From the NCBI GenBank assembly GCA_963575745.1, contig CAUYUJ010019281.1, positions 1,393,739 through 1,457,738 on the forward strand: a stretch of 64,000 nt of DNA. Direction: 5' to 3'. Of the stretch, positions 1 to 10,303 are shown one piece after another. The position numbers and the translations under genes are program-made. The notes under the pieces were generated by a model. The model saw only the letters and a list, made by a program, of their open reading frames with translations, did not search any database and was not told where the DNA came from. Source of the DNA: Prorocentrum cordatum (Eukaryota > Sar > Dinophyceae > Prorocentrales > Prorocentraceae). Each line of letters opens with the position of its first letter. Position 1 is the first letter of the stretch.

Positions 1-300
1 CTAACAGCTTACTAAGACGGCCCAAACAACTCCCAGAACAACCCAAGAGAGCCCCAAGAGAGGCCCAAGGCGGCACCGGACTTAGAGAGCCCTAAGAGAA
101 GCCCAAGAAAGGGAATACGCACTGCGATTGCGAGCCTTTCCCACCAAGATGGCCCCAGAGGCCCCCCTGGGCGCCCCCAAGAGGCCCCAAGAGCCCTCCA
201 AGAGGCTCCTGCAGGTTCTAGAAGGCCCCCAGGTGCCTCGACAAACGTTCCACGAGGCTTCTGAGAGGCATCTCTAGAGACTCCAGCATGACTCCACCTC
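1..300 (+). repeat. CCAAGAG word array
   Basis: Loose tandem array of 9-12 bp words of the type 'gccccaagag' and 'gaggcccaag'. The same word family recurs across the window in both orientations. The minus-strand open frame here is a translation of the repeat (Gly/Leu/Ser/Trp-rich) and is not a gene. Confidence 0.7.
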
Positions 301-420
301 AAGAGCTTCCCGAACAAACACAGGCATCCAAGGAGCCTCCGTCCCACAGGCCAGAGGTGGCGGGCCCCGAGCAGCTGCAGAATTGCCTCACGCTTGTTCC
401 ATTGAGTTCGCTTGTTCACT

Positions 421-500
421 TTCCCCACTCCTCCTCCCCCCTCCCCCCTCCTCCCTCCTCCCTCCTCCCTCCTCCCTCCTCCCTCCTCCCTCCCGACCCC
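421..500 (+). repeat. Pyrimidine 7-mer tract
   Basis: Tandem 'ctccctc' 7-mers, all pyrimidine on the plus strand. Several frames stay open across it only because it lacks stop codons. Confidence 0.85.
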
Positions 501-654
501 ACACCACGACCAACAGATGTCGCCCGCTAATTCGGACCAGCCCGACGCGCCGTGCTGTCTCCCTTCGCATGTTCACATCGCGCGTCGTCATCGTATCATC
601 GTGTCCGTCCTCCTTTACGTCCGCTCTCCCTTTCTTATCCGTCTCCTGCGCATA

Positions 655-1015
655 TTCCACGTCCTCCTCTCTTCCTGCTGCTTCGCCTCTTCCTCCACCT
701 CCTCCTCCTCCTCCTCATCAACCTCGTTCTCCTTCACCTCCTCCTGCCCGCCCATTCTCGTCTTCCTATTCGTCCTCCGCGTTCTCGTTTTCGTCCTCGT
801 TGTCCGCCTGCTCCTCCTGTTCCTGCTTCTGCGCCTCCTTTCCCTTCATCTCGTCATCGTCCTCCCCCTCCCCTTCCTCCTCGTCATCCTCGTCCTTCTC
901 GTCCTCGTCCTCGCTCCCCCTCCCCCTCCCCCTCCCCCTTCTCCTCCCCATCCTCCTGTTCCTCCTCCTCCTTCTCCTCTTCGTCCTCCTCCTCATCCGT
1001 CCTGCTCGTCCCGAG
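655..1015 (+). repeat. Degenerate TCC/TCG tract
   Basis: About 360 bp of degenerate trinucleotide sequence (tcc, tcg, ctc). Overlapping Ser/Pro/Leu-rich frames on the plus strand and Asp/Glu-rich frames on the minus strand are by-products. Confidence 0.8.
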
Positions 1016-1755
1016 GTCGCCCCTAAAGTCCCCACATCATTCCAAAGCACACACGGGGCGATTCACAGTTTTTTTATCCGACGACGCCTCGCGAACACCA
1101 CAGACGGCCGTCGAACCCGAGCACGCGAAGTGCCAAGACGTGCGGAACCTTTCATGTAACTCTATTCCCCCCCTCGCCTCCTCCAAGTTCCACCCAAAGA
1201 TCACACGAACGGAACCCGAACCCACACTGCAAGATGTCCAACGCGACTGCGTAGGCTACCAAGACTACCCTGAAGTGCCTCAACATCCGTGGCAGCCCGA
1301 GAGATCCACAAGACGGCGCCAAGGGCCCAGGCAGCAGGGCCCTAAGAGAGACCAAAGAAAGGCAACTCGAACTGACCTGCGGAGCCCTCCGCCCCGCGGG
1401 AACCCCCACGCCGCCGTCGACGCGCACGAAACTCCCCAGAAGCCTGGAGACGCGCCCAAGACCCCAACGCGAGGCCCCAAAAGGCCTCGCCCGTCAACTC
1501 CGCCCGTCTCTGGGGGTCGGCGGAGTGGCGGGAAGCCTCTTGGATAGTAGATGCGCTTTTCCATCGGAACGCCTTTGAAGGGGCCCCAGGACACACAACT
1601 ATATACACACAAATAAAAAGATTCCCCATAGTTTCCCACAGTTACTGCGGTTTTGTCTTCCCCCCACTCCCCATATGTTCCCATATTTTCTGGGGAATCG
1701 ACGATGAATTGTGTCTGTGTGTTTCTGTCCCTCCTGAGTCTTCAGTGCGTGAAAG

Positions 1756-1843
1756 TGGTGCTCCCGATGCAGCGCGCGCCTCAGTGTAGGATCGGCGCCT
1801 TGCTCCCGTCGTTCAGAATGGCGCTCTCGCCACAGCGCGGGCC
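1756..1843 (+). repeat. Dispersed 90-bp repeat, copy 1
   Basis: Matches 27872-27960 in inverted orientation across nearly 90 bp. Both copies keep the same open frame, with the peptide core [10 protein letters not shown] followed by ALSPQRGP. Function unknown. It could be a fragment of a coding exon or of a mobile element. The shared frame is seen directly; selection on it is not demonstrated. Confidence 0.65.
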
Positions 1844-1854
1844 GCTTCTGGTTC

Positions 1855-2040
1855 CGAGTCCCTCCTCCTCCGCCTTCTTCTCGTCCTCTTGTCCTCCTGC
1901 TCCTTCCGCTCCTGGCATTCCTGCTCCTGCTGCTGGCGTTCCTCCTCGTCATCCGCCTTCCTCATCCTCCGTCTCCTCTTCCTCCAACTCATCCTCCAGC
2001 TCATCCGCGACCTCTTCCTGCTCTCTTTCTGATTGCGCAT
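1855..2040 (+). repeat. Degenerate TCC/CTC tract
   Basis: Imperfect trinucleotide tract similar to the one at 655-1015. No gene is seen. Confidence 0.75.
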
Positions 2041-2584
2041 GCGACGATGATTTGCTTGAGGGGGTCTAGGTTCGATATAACACCAGTCGGCCGATTGGGC
2101 AACAAAAAACGCGCACTGGGAAGGGATGGGTCTGAGGGCAGATACAACGCGAGCGCACCCAGCTTGCCCCTCCCCTCTCCTCCCTAGTCCCTCTCCTCGT
2201 CGCCCTCCCTCCCATCACTCTCCCCTCTGTCCTCGCGTCCCCCGACGCCCGTCTCACTCCGCCCTACCTTCGAACTTCCCTATTGCCCCGCCTCGTCCTC
2301 CTCCGCCTCTTCTCTACATACACGGGATCCTCATCGCCTTCGTTGTTTCAAACAGGCTTGCCAGACCCGAGCTCGGGAGGAGCGAAGACGAACGAAAAGG
2401 CGATTCGGGGCGCTGAAAGAGATACACATCCGCGCATGAAGCAAACGTTGATTTCCACCTGCTCTATTCTTCACACGCCTGCGGTTTGTTCCTCCCATCT
2501 CCCCGTTAGATGCGGACGGTCCTTGGGATGGCTATTAGCATCCAGTAATCCAGTGGCAACTTAGGACAATCGAGTCTGGTCCTC

Positions 2585-3480
2585 AAAGTGTTTGTATGAA
2601 TTCAGCGCCAGGTTCGGTGTTCCTACCATCCCTCTGGGCGCAGGTGGTTTAACGAGTCGCTTTTCCAACCCCCTTTTCCCCGTCGGGGAGGGGATTACCC
2701 CTCCCCCTACTCCCCCCTCTAGGTCTGGAAGAGAGGGGAGTCGCGTGTCGTCATATGGTCCAAGATGGTCCAAGATGGTCTCAAGAGGGCCCCAGATAGC
2801 CCAAGATAGCCTCCAAGATGGCACAAGATAGCCCAGGACGGCTTGAGGGGTCTTCTAACATACCTCCGAGATGCCCCACGACCGCCACAAGACGGTTCCA
2901 AGTGGTTACGGAGCATCGCAAGCACGCTAAAAACAACTCCGAAACTCAAAGGATTCAATAATGTGTGCCTTATCGCCGCTTCGTTTCCAATGAGCTCTTG
3001 AACCCTCAAGACGGCTCCAAGATGACCCAAGAGGGGCTCCAAGAGGGGCCCAGGAGGGCCAAGACGGCCCCAAGAGCGCTCAAGAGCGCCCCAAGACAAT
3101 AGTTTGAGGGCTTTGCGACGGGGGAACTCTCATTAGATCCGCCTCCATGTTCTCAAAATAGTTTGAGGGCTCTCCGACTCCTCCAAGATAGCCCAAAATG
3201 CGCTCCCAAGGTTCCCAAGGGAACCCCCAGAGAGCCCCAAGAAGGCCCAGAAGGCTCCCACAGTTGTCTCAGGGGGGCCCCGAGATGGCTCTAAAACGCA
3301 TCCAAAAGGCTCCCAGAGCCAAAGACCCGCGATGCTTTCAAAAATTGACTCCTGGAAGCGCGCTGCTACAGTCCCAAGGTCAAGGCATCTCGCTTGGGAA
3401 ACGTTTCCGGATGGGCTGGTGGCAATTCGCGAGGCGTCAAGAACATGATTCAACTTACTACAGCACTCGTGCTACCGTGA
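2585..3480 (+). repeat. Composite repeat, partial copy 3
   Basis: Carries three modules in the same order as the longer copies near 25.6 kb and 53.6 kb. First is the 'ccctctgggcgcag' block with a GC hairpin (2685-2706, ggggagggg/cccctcccc). Second is a 'ccaagatgg' word array (2755-3350). Third is a block ending 'ggatgggctggtgg' (3385-3430). No coding potential. Confidence 0.65.
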
Positions 3481-3499
3481 AGAACCCATAATAAGGACG

Positions 3500-4005
3500 A
3501 AGGGGCTTTTCTAACCAAGGCGGGCTCAGGCCACAAACAGGCTCCACGGCATAAATCGATGGAGCGGCCCGAAACCCGAGCCCCTCCTGAGCCCAAAGCG
3601 GCCCTTAGTTCAGCGTCTTGACTGCTCAGATGCGTAGCACGTGGGTGCGTCACACGGGACCGCGCACTTGCAATGGAACAGGAGCAGCTGCGGCGGCGGC
3701 AGCAGCAACTGGCCAGACCCTGGCCGCTGGTCGCCCTTGGGATGGAGACAACTTAAGATCATATCAGCCAGCGTTGACTCCAAATAGATAGATGGGCAGG
3801 AGAAGAGAGAAAGAAGGAGAAGACGAGGAGGAGAGGACTGGAGGAGAGGAAGCCAAGCATGAAATGGTAAGCAAAAAAAAGCTAGCAAAAAGAAGCGAGC
3901 AGCCATGCAAGTACGGAGAGCCATAGGAGTAAGCTTGGGCATATAGGCATTGGCATAGGCATAGGAATACATACGACTCATACGAACCCATAGGAATACA
4001 TAGGA
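3500..4005. other. Unassigned sequence
   Basis: Less repetitive stretch, with purine-rich sequence around 3790-3900. No protein family, RNA gene or repeat recognised. Confidence 0.4.
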
Positions 4006-4115
4006 CTCGCCATTGGAAATAGCTGGGGGGTGCCATTGGAAATAAGGGGGGGCCATTGGAAAAATGAGAGGGGGGGGGCATTGGAAATAAGGGGGGGTGC
4101 CATTGGAAAAGGAGG
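4006..4115 (+). repeat. Short tandem array with G-runs
   Basis: Four to five copies of a ~25-30 bp unit 'gccattggaaataagggg', each ending in a run of 5-9 G. Adjacent G-runs could form quadruplexes (inference). Confidence 0.75.
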
Positions 4116-4229
4116 GGGGATCCTAAAGACCACTTGCTTATGATGAGCTAGTACTCCTATAGGGCAAGCCTATTTGGAGAAAATGCTGTATTGAATGATC
4201 GGTGTTGGGTGAGCCTTCATAGGAACCTC

Positions 4230-4890
4230 TATGGACTGTGGACCTCCGCGGCCCCATCATAAGCGTGATGTCAACGAAATGTCGTCCAAGATTCGACCAC
4301 CCCTCTTCACCCCGTCGTCCAGATATCGCCCAGAGTTCGACCCAATGTCTACCAAACCCTACGAAATCCCGAAGAAATCCCCAAAACATTGCTGGACTCC
4401 CTGGGGCCCCCATGAAGGACCACACAATCGGTGTCATGCCGAACGCATGCTCAAAGCACTCTCAAGTAGAATGCTGCAGAAATGCGCATAGCAGAACATC
4501 CAGTACGGAAGCATAAAGTGGATTGAAAAGAAAGTATACTACACTGCGGTGCGAGGAAGCAACGCTGTAAACTCTTCATGCGCAACTGCGATAAACAATA
4601 TCAAAACAGAGTGGTGTACACAAGCTCCGCGGCGTACACGGCCAATGCGGTGCGCGAAGAAGCTATGGGCTTCGCATCCAAAGAAAACTGGGATGATGCG
4701 ACCCGCTGCACCCACACCTCCCTGTCAGGCCAGGCTACTACTTTGGTCGCCGCGGCCAACATATCCGTGAGCCTGCAACGATTGTCTACCCGCCCACTTT
4801 CCAAGGGGGTGCTGCGAGACCCCTTGGCCATGCCTGAGCAGTTGTTCACGTCTCTCACTTCCTCTCCGCTCCCCATTTCCCCGTCCCGTT
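4230..4890. other. Unassigned sequence
   Basis: Non-repetitive. Open frames on both strands of moderate complexity (for example a minus-strand frame around 4601-4860), but no recognisable domain. Could hold an exon. Nothing decisive is visible. Confidence 0.3.
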
Positions 4891-4966
4891 CTTGTCCTCC
4901 TCCTCTTCCTCCCCCTCCTCGTCGTCCTCCTCCTCCTCCTCCTCCTCCTCCTCCTCCTCCCACACC
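4890..4966 (+). repeat. (CCT)n microsatellite
   Basis: Near-perfect CCT run of about 45 bp inside a longer pyrimidine tract. It generates spurious poly-Ser/Pro and poly-Arg/Gly frames. Confidence 0.9.
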
Positions 4967-5269
4967 TGCGCCACACCCTCCCCTCCACTCCTCGAGCCCA
5001 TCCCCTCCCCCCTCTTCTCCCATCCCTCTCGCTCCCGTCCCCCCCATCTCTCCGTGCCCCCCCCGCACGGGCAGGCCTATCTGCACAGTCTCCTCATCGC
5101 TGGACCAATCCCAGGCCTTGGGCCACCGCGAGTCCAGCGTGGCCGTCTGCGGCAGGGATCGATGGGGAAGCGGGGGGCGGCATCGCTGTTGAAGAGAAGG
5201 GGATCGAGAGGGAAGAGGAGTCAGAGCAGCAGGAGAGAGAGAGAGAGAAACATGCGAGTACGAGCGGAG

Positions 5270-5960
5270 GTGGTACACTTCAGCCGATCACCCGTTTGGA
5301 ACTGCCTTTTTCAAAAATGGTTTACCGGTGGTTGCATCCAATCGGTCCGTGACCCACCACGGCATCGTCTCGATTCCAAAGGTCCCGTCGGTCTGTTCTG
5401 CTCTGGTTGCATTAGTTCCCCGCTGCAGTGTGTTGTAGTTTGAAAATGGTCGCAAATTCCCCACACTAGTTTCATTTAGGTATGCTGCAAATCCCAATTC
5501 ACAACAGCATGCGTCAGCCTCTCCAGGGGCAATGTCGTGCGGAGGCAGAGCCAGTACGGTTTTTGCGGTCGGCATCCTCTCGACGGTGTTTCCGACGGTG
5601 TTTGGAAGTGATACCAGTCAAAGAAGCGTTTCTGATTAGCTGGGCTGTCTGTGTAAGCACGGAGAAAGGAACACAGCTGCTTGCCTGGCGGGCGACGCCG
5701 AAGCCAGGCATGGGCATGGCGCACTGCGATCAGATAAAGTTTACCCGAGTTGGTTGCGTCACAAGCGGGTGGTAGGACTGTCGTCGGCGTTAGGAATGAA
5801 GGCACGGGCGGTTACCAAACAACTGACACACACCTGCCACGTCCGCCGAGGCCCAACGCCGGGAACGCACGCATCTCGACCACTGGTGACGCCGCTGCCG
5901 CCTCGAGCGAACTGCTCGCTCAACGTCACCGCGGCAAATATTCGGAGCAAGACGTGCTGG
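5270..5960 (-). other. Non-repetitive island with coding-like frames
   Basis: Balanced base composition and no tandem structure, unlike its flanks. Two minus-strand frames (5288-5575 and 5476-5805) have ordinary amino-acid composition, for example the stretch PFSNYNTLQRGTN. I do not recognise either. Could be exons or old transposon sequence. Confidence 0.3.
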
Positions 5961-6049
5961 AGGACTGTGCAGCCAGCGCTCCTCCTCTGCCCCCCTGCTG
6001 CCAGGGCGGCAAGGGTCGACGCCGCGCAGGAGGCGAAGGGGAGGGGAAG

Positions 6050-6178
6050 GGAGGAGGTGGGAGGAGGAGGAGGAGGAGGAGGAGGAGGAGGAGGAGGAGG
6101 AGGAGGAGGAGGAGGAGGAGGAGGGAGGAGGAGGAGGAGGAGGAGGAGGAGGAGGAGGAGGAGGAGGAGGGGGAAGAG
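6050..6178 (+). repeat. (GGA)n microsatellite
   Basis: About 120 bp of GGA repeats with one phase break. All-purine plus strand. Source of several spurious poly-Gly/Arg/Glu frames. Confidence 0.95.
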
Positions 6179-6339
6179 GGAAAGGGGGCCGCAACGGCAG
6201 CAGACGGGCCCAGGAGCAGGCAAAGGGCGGGAAACGAAGGCGGGGGCGGTCGTCCGACCAGCACGAGGGGCGGGGAACAGGCAGCTCTGGAACACGCCTC
6301 CTTACTCACAAATATACGAACACGTGGGGGCGACCATGT

Positions 6340-6432
6340 GGAGGAGAGGAAGAGGAAGAGGAGGAGGAGGAGGAGGAGGAGGAGGAGGAGGAGGAGGAGG
6401 AGGAGGAGGAGGAGGAGGAGGAAGGGGGGGGG
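6340..6432 (+). repeat. (GGA)n microsatellite
   Basis: Second GGA tract, about 75 bp pure. A spacer with G- and C-runs (6490-6560) follows. Confidence 0.95.
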
Positions 6433-6439
6433 ACCCACC

Positions 6440-6950
6440 GACCAAAACCACCCCCTGTTTTCTTGCCCCGAGGCAGTCCAAGCTTGCGAGCAAAGAGGCC
6501 CCCCCCCCCCCCCGCGAGGGGGGTCGAAAAGGCGCAGTACCCCAGGGGGGGGGGACAGCGACCTCGATCCCGCGACACATCGCCGATGGATCGGCGATAG
6601 GCCCCCGACGTCACAATCGCACGCTCCTGGGCGAGGCGGGAAGCCCAGGCTCCGATTGGGGACGCACGAGCGATTGGGGGTCGACGCTCCCCCCCTGAGC
6701 CAGCACTGCCACGGCCCCTGACCCCACTCCCCCCTTCGAACCCTGCCCCCCCCCCCGCGCGGGCCTCGAGGAGGTGGCGCTCGGCGTGCCTCTCGGCGGC
6801 CTCCGCCGGGCCCCAAAATCCTCCTGCCCCACTCCCGACGCGATCCCCATATCCCCCCCTTCACCCTCCTGCACCTGCACCTGCTCCTCCTGCTCCCGCA
6901 ACTAGCGATCCGCACACTTCAACTACAAACTACAAACTTACATCATATAA
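6440..6950. other. G/C-run spacer
   Basis: Contains long C or G homopolymers (for example 6501-6514 and 6547-6554) and a 'catcgccgatggatcggcgatag' type inverted repeat at 6579-6600, related to the core of TIR family A. No gene seen. Confidence 0.5.
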
Positions 6951-6999
6951 GTACCGCCCGCGCGCCAATCACGCGCCCCAGCGCCAGCCACCCACGCCT

Positions 7000-7580
7000 C
7001 GGCGAGCGCTGGGTCGCAGCCCAGGGAGAGCAGATCGACGTCGGCGGCGGCGATGTGGTCCAGGCGCTCCAGCGCGGCGCGGCGCGGCACGTTGGTAGGA
7101 GCCGCGGCGCCGCCCACGCAGCGCGCATGCAGCACCGGGCGTGCACCGCGAGCAGGTCAAGGGAGCGCAGGCTCTCGGCACCGATCCGCCACTACGACTC
7201 GAACGCGACGGGGAGGACGTTGCAGCCGCACCTCGCCCCGCTTGCGCGGCGCCGCCGCATACGCGGCGTCGCCCAGGCGCACGCCTGCGTGCTCGTAGCG
7301 GCCGGCGCGCGGGCACCTGATGGAGACGTCCACGCAGGGCGGCTGCACGGAGCCGGGACAACTCACCACCAAGTCCATGATGGCCTCCTGCACGGCTCCG
7401 TCCTTGCCGTACTGCACAAGCTCTGGAACGTTGGCCTCGGCGCGGCACGCCTGGAGCTGCCTGGCGAGCCCGGCGGCGAGGGCCCGGCGAGGCCGCATTC
7501 GGGCAGGACCATCTTTGCAGAGCTGCGGGTGGCGGAGGGTGGGATCCAGCACCTGCCCGCGCACCTCGCCATCAGCTATC
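7000..7580 (-). pseudogene. LINE A C-terminal restriction-like domain
   Basis: Frame 7157-7747 has VQEAIMDLVV and CVDVSIRCPRAGRYEHA, the Glu/Asp/Val-Asp-Val pattern of the C-terminal domain in this LINE group, resembling a PD-(D/E)XK restriction-like endonuclease fold (inference). The last part moves to another frame: NVLPVAFES, an in-frame TAG, then IGAESLRSLDLL. That TAG and at least one frameshift show it is inactive. Confidence 0.65.
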
Positions 7581-7759
7581 ACCACCCTCCGCACGGCGCG
7601 GCACGCGACAAGTGGCGCCCCAAATGGCGCTCGGGGCAGGCGGTGAAGTGTCGCAGCCCAGAAGTAGGTGGTAGGGAAACACTCCTCCTGGCAAGCTGGG
7701 AGCTGCATCCAGGTCGCACCAGCGCCACGACCACCGACAGACAGCAAACCCTCTTACCG

Positions 7760-8226
7760 CTGTGCCGAGACGCCCCCAAAGCCTCGCCGCAGCAAGCGCA
7801 CACAGGTGACGGAAGATCGGGCTCGCGAATAGCCTTGGCAGAGAGACGGTTGTGGCACCGCCTACAAGGCACCAAGCTGACGCACCCCCACGTCCGCAGA
7901 CCATGGGCCCATTTCGAACACCTTTCTGTCGCGCCGGATCCGTGAACCGCACGCCGCCGTCAAAGGGAACTTCGGCCCCAGCTGCCGCCAGCCTGCCCCG
8001 CGCGCCCTCGGCTTCGGCCCCCCCGGAGCAATCGAATCGGCACGCCCAAGACTGCTGCCAGGAGAGGGACGCGGGCCTGCATCACGATCCAAGCTGCCCA
8101 GAGCGCACCATCTGCACTGAGGCCCTCGGCCTCGCGCTGGAACCCGATGCCGCCGCAGCTGCCGCATAGACGCACCTGGGACAGGGAATGCGCACCGAGA
8201 TGCTTGCCGAGGATCGCGCTGGCCAT
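7760..8226 (-). pseudogene. LINE A post-RT region with Cys/His cluster
   Basis: Frame 7960-8226 holds the conserved post-thumb segment around QVRLCGSCGGIGF. Frame 7579-7875 then holds a CX2C...CX2C-type cluster: Cys at residues 4 and 7 of MVPCRRCHNR, then VCACCGEALG and a His. This is the putative zinc-binding linker found between RT and the C-terminal domain in these LINEs. The two parts are in different frames. Confidence 0.6.
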
Positions 8227-8750
8227 GACCTCCTCGATCTCGGCACAGAAGCGGGGGGGCTACTAGGCGCGGGTCGCACGAATCGGCATGCGCAACAGAC
8301 TTCGAAAGCATGAACCAAGCGACGCGGGCCGTGGCGGCGGTGGGCTCGGCGACTGCGCCCTCCCAGATGCGTTCCGCGAAGGCCGAGGCCTTGGCGGCCC
8401 TGCTGCAGGCAGGCCCGAGCAGCGCACCTCCAGCATGAATCTCCACAGCGCCCCCCCCCTGGACGGCACCCCCCAGCAGCTCGAAGACTGCCGCGGGCAC
8501 GAGGCATCAGGCTGGTCAGGCGCAGCAGCGACCCTCGGAGCTGGCGACCTTCGAGGTGAACACACTGCGGAGCACAGACCTTGCACTCGCGATCACGGAC
8601 TCGGCGCCCACCCATTACCAGCCCCACAAGCAACGCAGGCCACCGATCGGCTAGAGGCTTTGCCTTGCCGAGCAAGTACGCGTCGTCCTGGTGGCCGACT
8701 CTGGCGCTCCCGCCCTGTCGAAGCGTCGGGGCTCGGTCCACGCACTCAGT
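8180..8750 (-). pseudogene. LINE A reverse transcriptase, catalytic DD and thumb
   Basis: Continuation of the RT in two further frames. The catalytic motif C reads HQDDAYLLG (Asp-Asp at 8682-8687), so the usual Tyr/Phe before xDD is His. About 20 residues on is RVRDRECKVCAPQ, the segment that normally follows motif C (motif D region). A frame at 7862-8500 carries the thumb-like region (FELLGGAVQGG to AWFMLSKSVAHAD), with a frameshift near 8490. Both Asp are present, but the frame is broken on each side. Confidence 0.75.
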
Positions 8751-9000
8751 CCTCGAGCCCCATGGCGAACATGATCTGCACAAGCCTCGAGCCCTGCCAA
8801 CCTCCGCGGAACGCCTCCGACCGCCGCCAACCGCCGGAGACACGCTGCCAGACGAATGTCTGGCCCGCCTTCCACTGGGTCGCCACTAGGGCCGCAACCG
8901 CCAGCATGCGGCGCCAGCATCCTCGCAGGCAGCTGGACCCGGGCGCCCGGCCGTAGGCGTTCTCAAGGTCGATGCACACGAGCGCATCCGGCCCGTCCTC
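8746..9000 (-). pseudogene. LINE A reverse transcriptase, fingers/palm
   Basis: Minus-strand frame with ALVCIDLENAYGRA: motif A, with the metal-binding Asp at 8968-8970. It is followed by a conserved stretch ending RGGWQGSRLVQIMF, the motif B region where Gly-Gln-Gly or a relative sits in active RTs. The frame stops after GLED at 8746, and the protein continues in another frame (8082-8843), so a frameshift lies near 8750. Upstream residues in this frame are Gly/Arg-rich and only weakly LINE-like. Family assignment rests on the motif pair and the known order of dinoflagellate LINE polyproteins. Confidence 0.75.
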
Positions 9001-9331
9001 GTCCTCCTCGCCGCTCTCCACCCGAACCTGCGCCGCCTCCACCGGCAGCGCATTCGGAAGCACCGCTGGGCGCCCCGACTCAGCGGCACCTGCCTCCTCC
9101 CACTCCTCGGCAGGCGGCCTCCTCCTGCCGCTGCCACCGTGTCCTCCTGGTTGCGGCCCAAATCCTCCCAAAGCTTTGCCAGTCCCGGTCCGAGCCCTCC
9201 AGGTCCCGGGGCGCTCGGTGCCAAACTCGCGCCGTTCCCGCCGCCCCCGGCTTTCGGACCCATTGGCATTCGGAGGCAACCCTTGGAAACAGAAGTGCTT
9301 GCTGCCATGGGCATTTTCTTCAACCCTCCAC

Positions 9332-9478
9332 TGTGATATGGAAGATTGTCGATGGATCTTCTCACTCGCGGCCTCGCGAGGGGCGCAGCTCTAAGGCCAA
9401 GGACCCCAGTTCGAAATAAAACGGCAGCGGTGGGCAAGGGATGCAACACAAACCCTCCGGGAGTGAGCTTGAATCACA
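9332..9478 (-). repeat. Copia 3' LTR
   Basis: 147 bp, TG...CA. Downstream LTR of the minus-strand element. It includes the AT-rich word 'cgaaataaaacgg' (9411-9423), which reads ccgttttatttcg on the element strand. Such a TTTT-type box could serve where dinoflagellates lack a TATA box (inference). Confidence 0.97.
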
Positions 9479-9486
9479 CTCCTCCT
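9479..9486 (-). other. Polypurine tract
   Basis: On the element strand the eight bases AGGAGGAG directly abut the 3' LTR, as expected for the plus-strand primer of reverse transcription. Confidence 0.8.
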
Positions 9487-9794
9487 AGTCGCCGTCTCGG
9501 TCGGTCGTGGCCTCTGACAGGCCCGAGTGGGACTATAGCAAACAAGTCACTCGCCAGAAAACACGGAGATGAGCAAGCAAACGGCTTGCGCGGCATAAAA
9601 GGTATACTCAGCAATGGCCAGGGTTCGATCGCGATGCGACAAAACCCAAAAGGAATACAGCCATCTCCTCAATATAGTAAGTGCGATCGTCATCACAACA
9701 AAAACTGCGCGCACAGAAACCAATGAAACTCTTCTACAACAAAAAACGCGGTGTCACGTGTGGATCTTTATCTGGGTGAAGAAGCTGCGATTCG

Positions 9795-9909
9795 GAATAC
9801 ATAAATCTTGACCGGGCGCATGGTATTGGCAACGATGCGGGATACATAAATCTTGACCGGGCGTATAGTATAGGCAACGATGCGAAGACTGGGCGTATAG
9901 TGTAGGCAG
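9795..9909 (-). repeat. 45-bp tandem repeat in copia 3' region
   Basis: Two near-identical units starting at 9795 and 9840 ('gatacataaatcttgaccgg' core) plus a partial third at 9887-9909. It lies in the untranslated stretch between the last ORF and the 3' LTR. Confidence 0.85.
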
Positions 9910-9959
9910 TAGAACATGTCCGGTCTGATCGGCCAAACTGCCGTCAAACCAAGCGGGGG

Positions 9960-10300
9960 TCACCTTTTCTTCGGCTTCGCCGGCTTGTCCGCTAGTTCTG
10001 ACCCCCGCCAAACATCTCTGCCTGTGAGCTTCCACCAACGGCCTTTCAGGTCATTCATCACACTCTCCGGGAAGATCGTGAAATCGGGATCTCCAAAATT
10101 ATAATGCCGATGCAGCCACGAAGCGTGCTTGTTGCAGGTCTTGCAAGTGGTGTATACACTATGCGGGTTGTGACCGATGACCACATCATGATGAGAAATG
10201 CCAGTCACGCAACTGATCATGTCACTCGGCTGCACCGTCGGGGAAGATCCGCTCCACGACACAACACTGGCTGATGAGGCTGAAACGAAACTCGATGAAC
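9960..10300 (-). CDS. C-terminal part of copia third ORF, CX2C segment
   Basis: Minus-strand frame ending at 9960. Its last ~75 residues look structured: VIGHNPHSVYTTCKTCNKHA, then an aromatic/charged stretch (FTIFPESVMNDLKGRWW) and a basic tail KPAKPKKR. The Cys-X2-Cys with neighbouring His could bind zinc. It is in a different frame from the membrane segment just upstream (10304-10843), so either a frameshift joins them or they are separate ORFs. Product unknown. Confidence 0.45.
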
Positions 10301-10303
10301 TCG

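Larger units (their letters stand above)
6950..9326 (-). mobile_element. LINE A, decayed non-LTR retrotransposon
   Basis: Minus-strand remnant of a dinoflagellate-type LINE. Reading from 9280 leftward, it contains RT palm motif A, the RT catalytic DD, thumb, a Cys/His cluster and a C-terminal restriction-enzyme-like region, spread over at least four frames with in-frame stops. The 5' part (including any AP endonuclease) is missing: the sequence is interrupted by the copia insertion at 9327 and I see no continuation beyond 18481. No poly-A tail or target duplication is visible. Dead copy. Confidence 0.8.

Noticed and set aside
8886-9449. ORF running from the LTR into LINE A (and its counterpart from the other LTR at 17845-18447)
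   Set aside because: The shared N-terminal peptide is just the LTR read in frame, with a GTG rather than ATG start. No gene.
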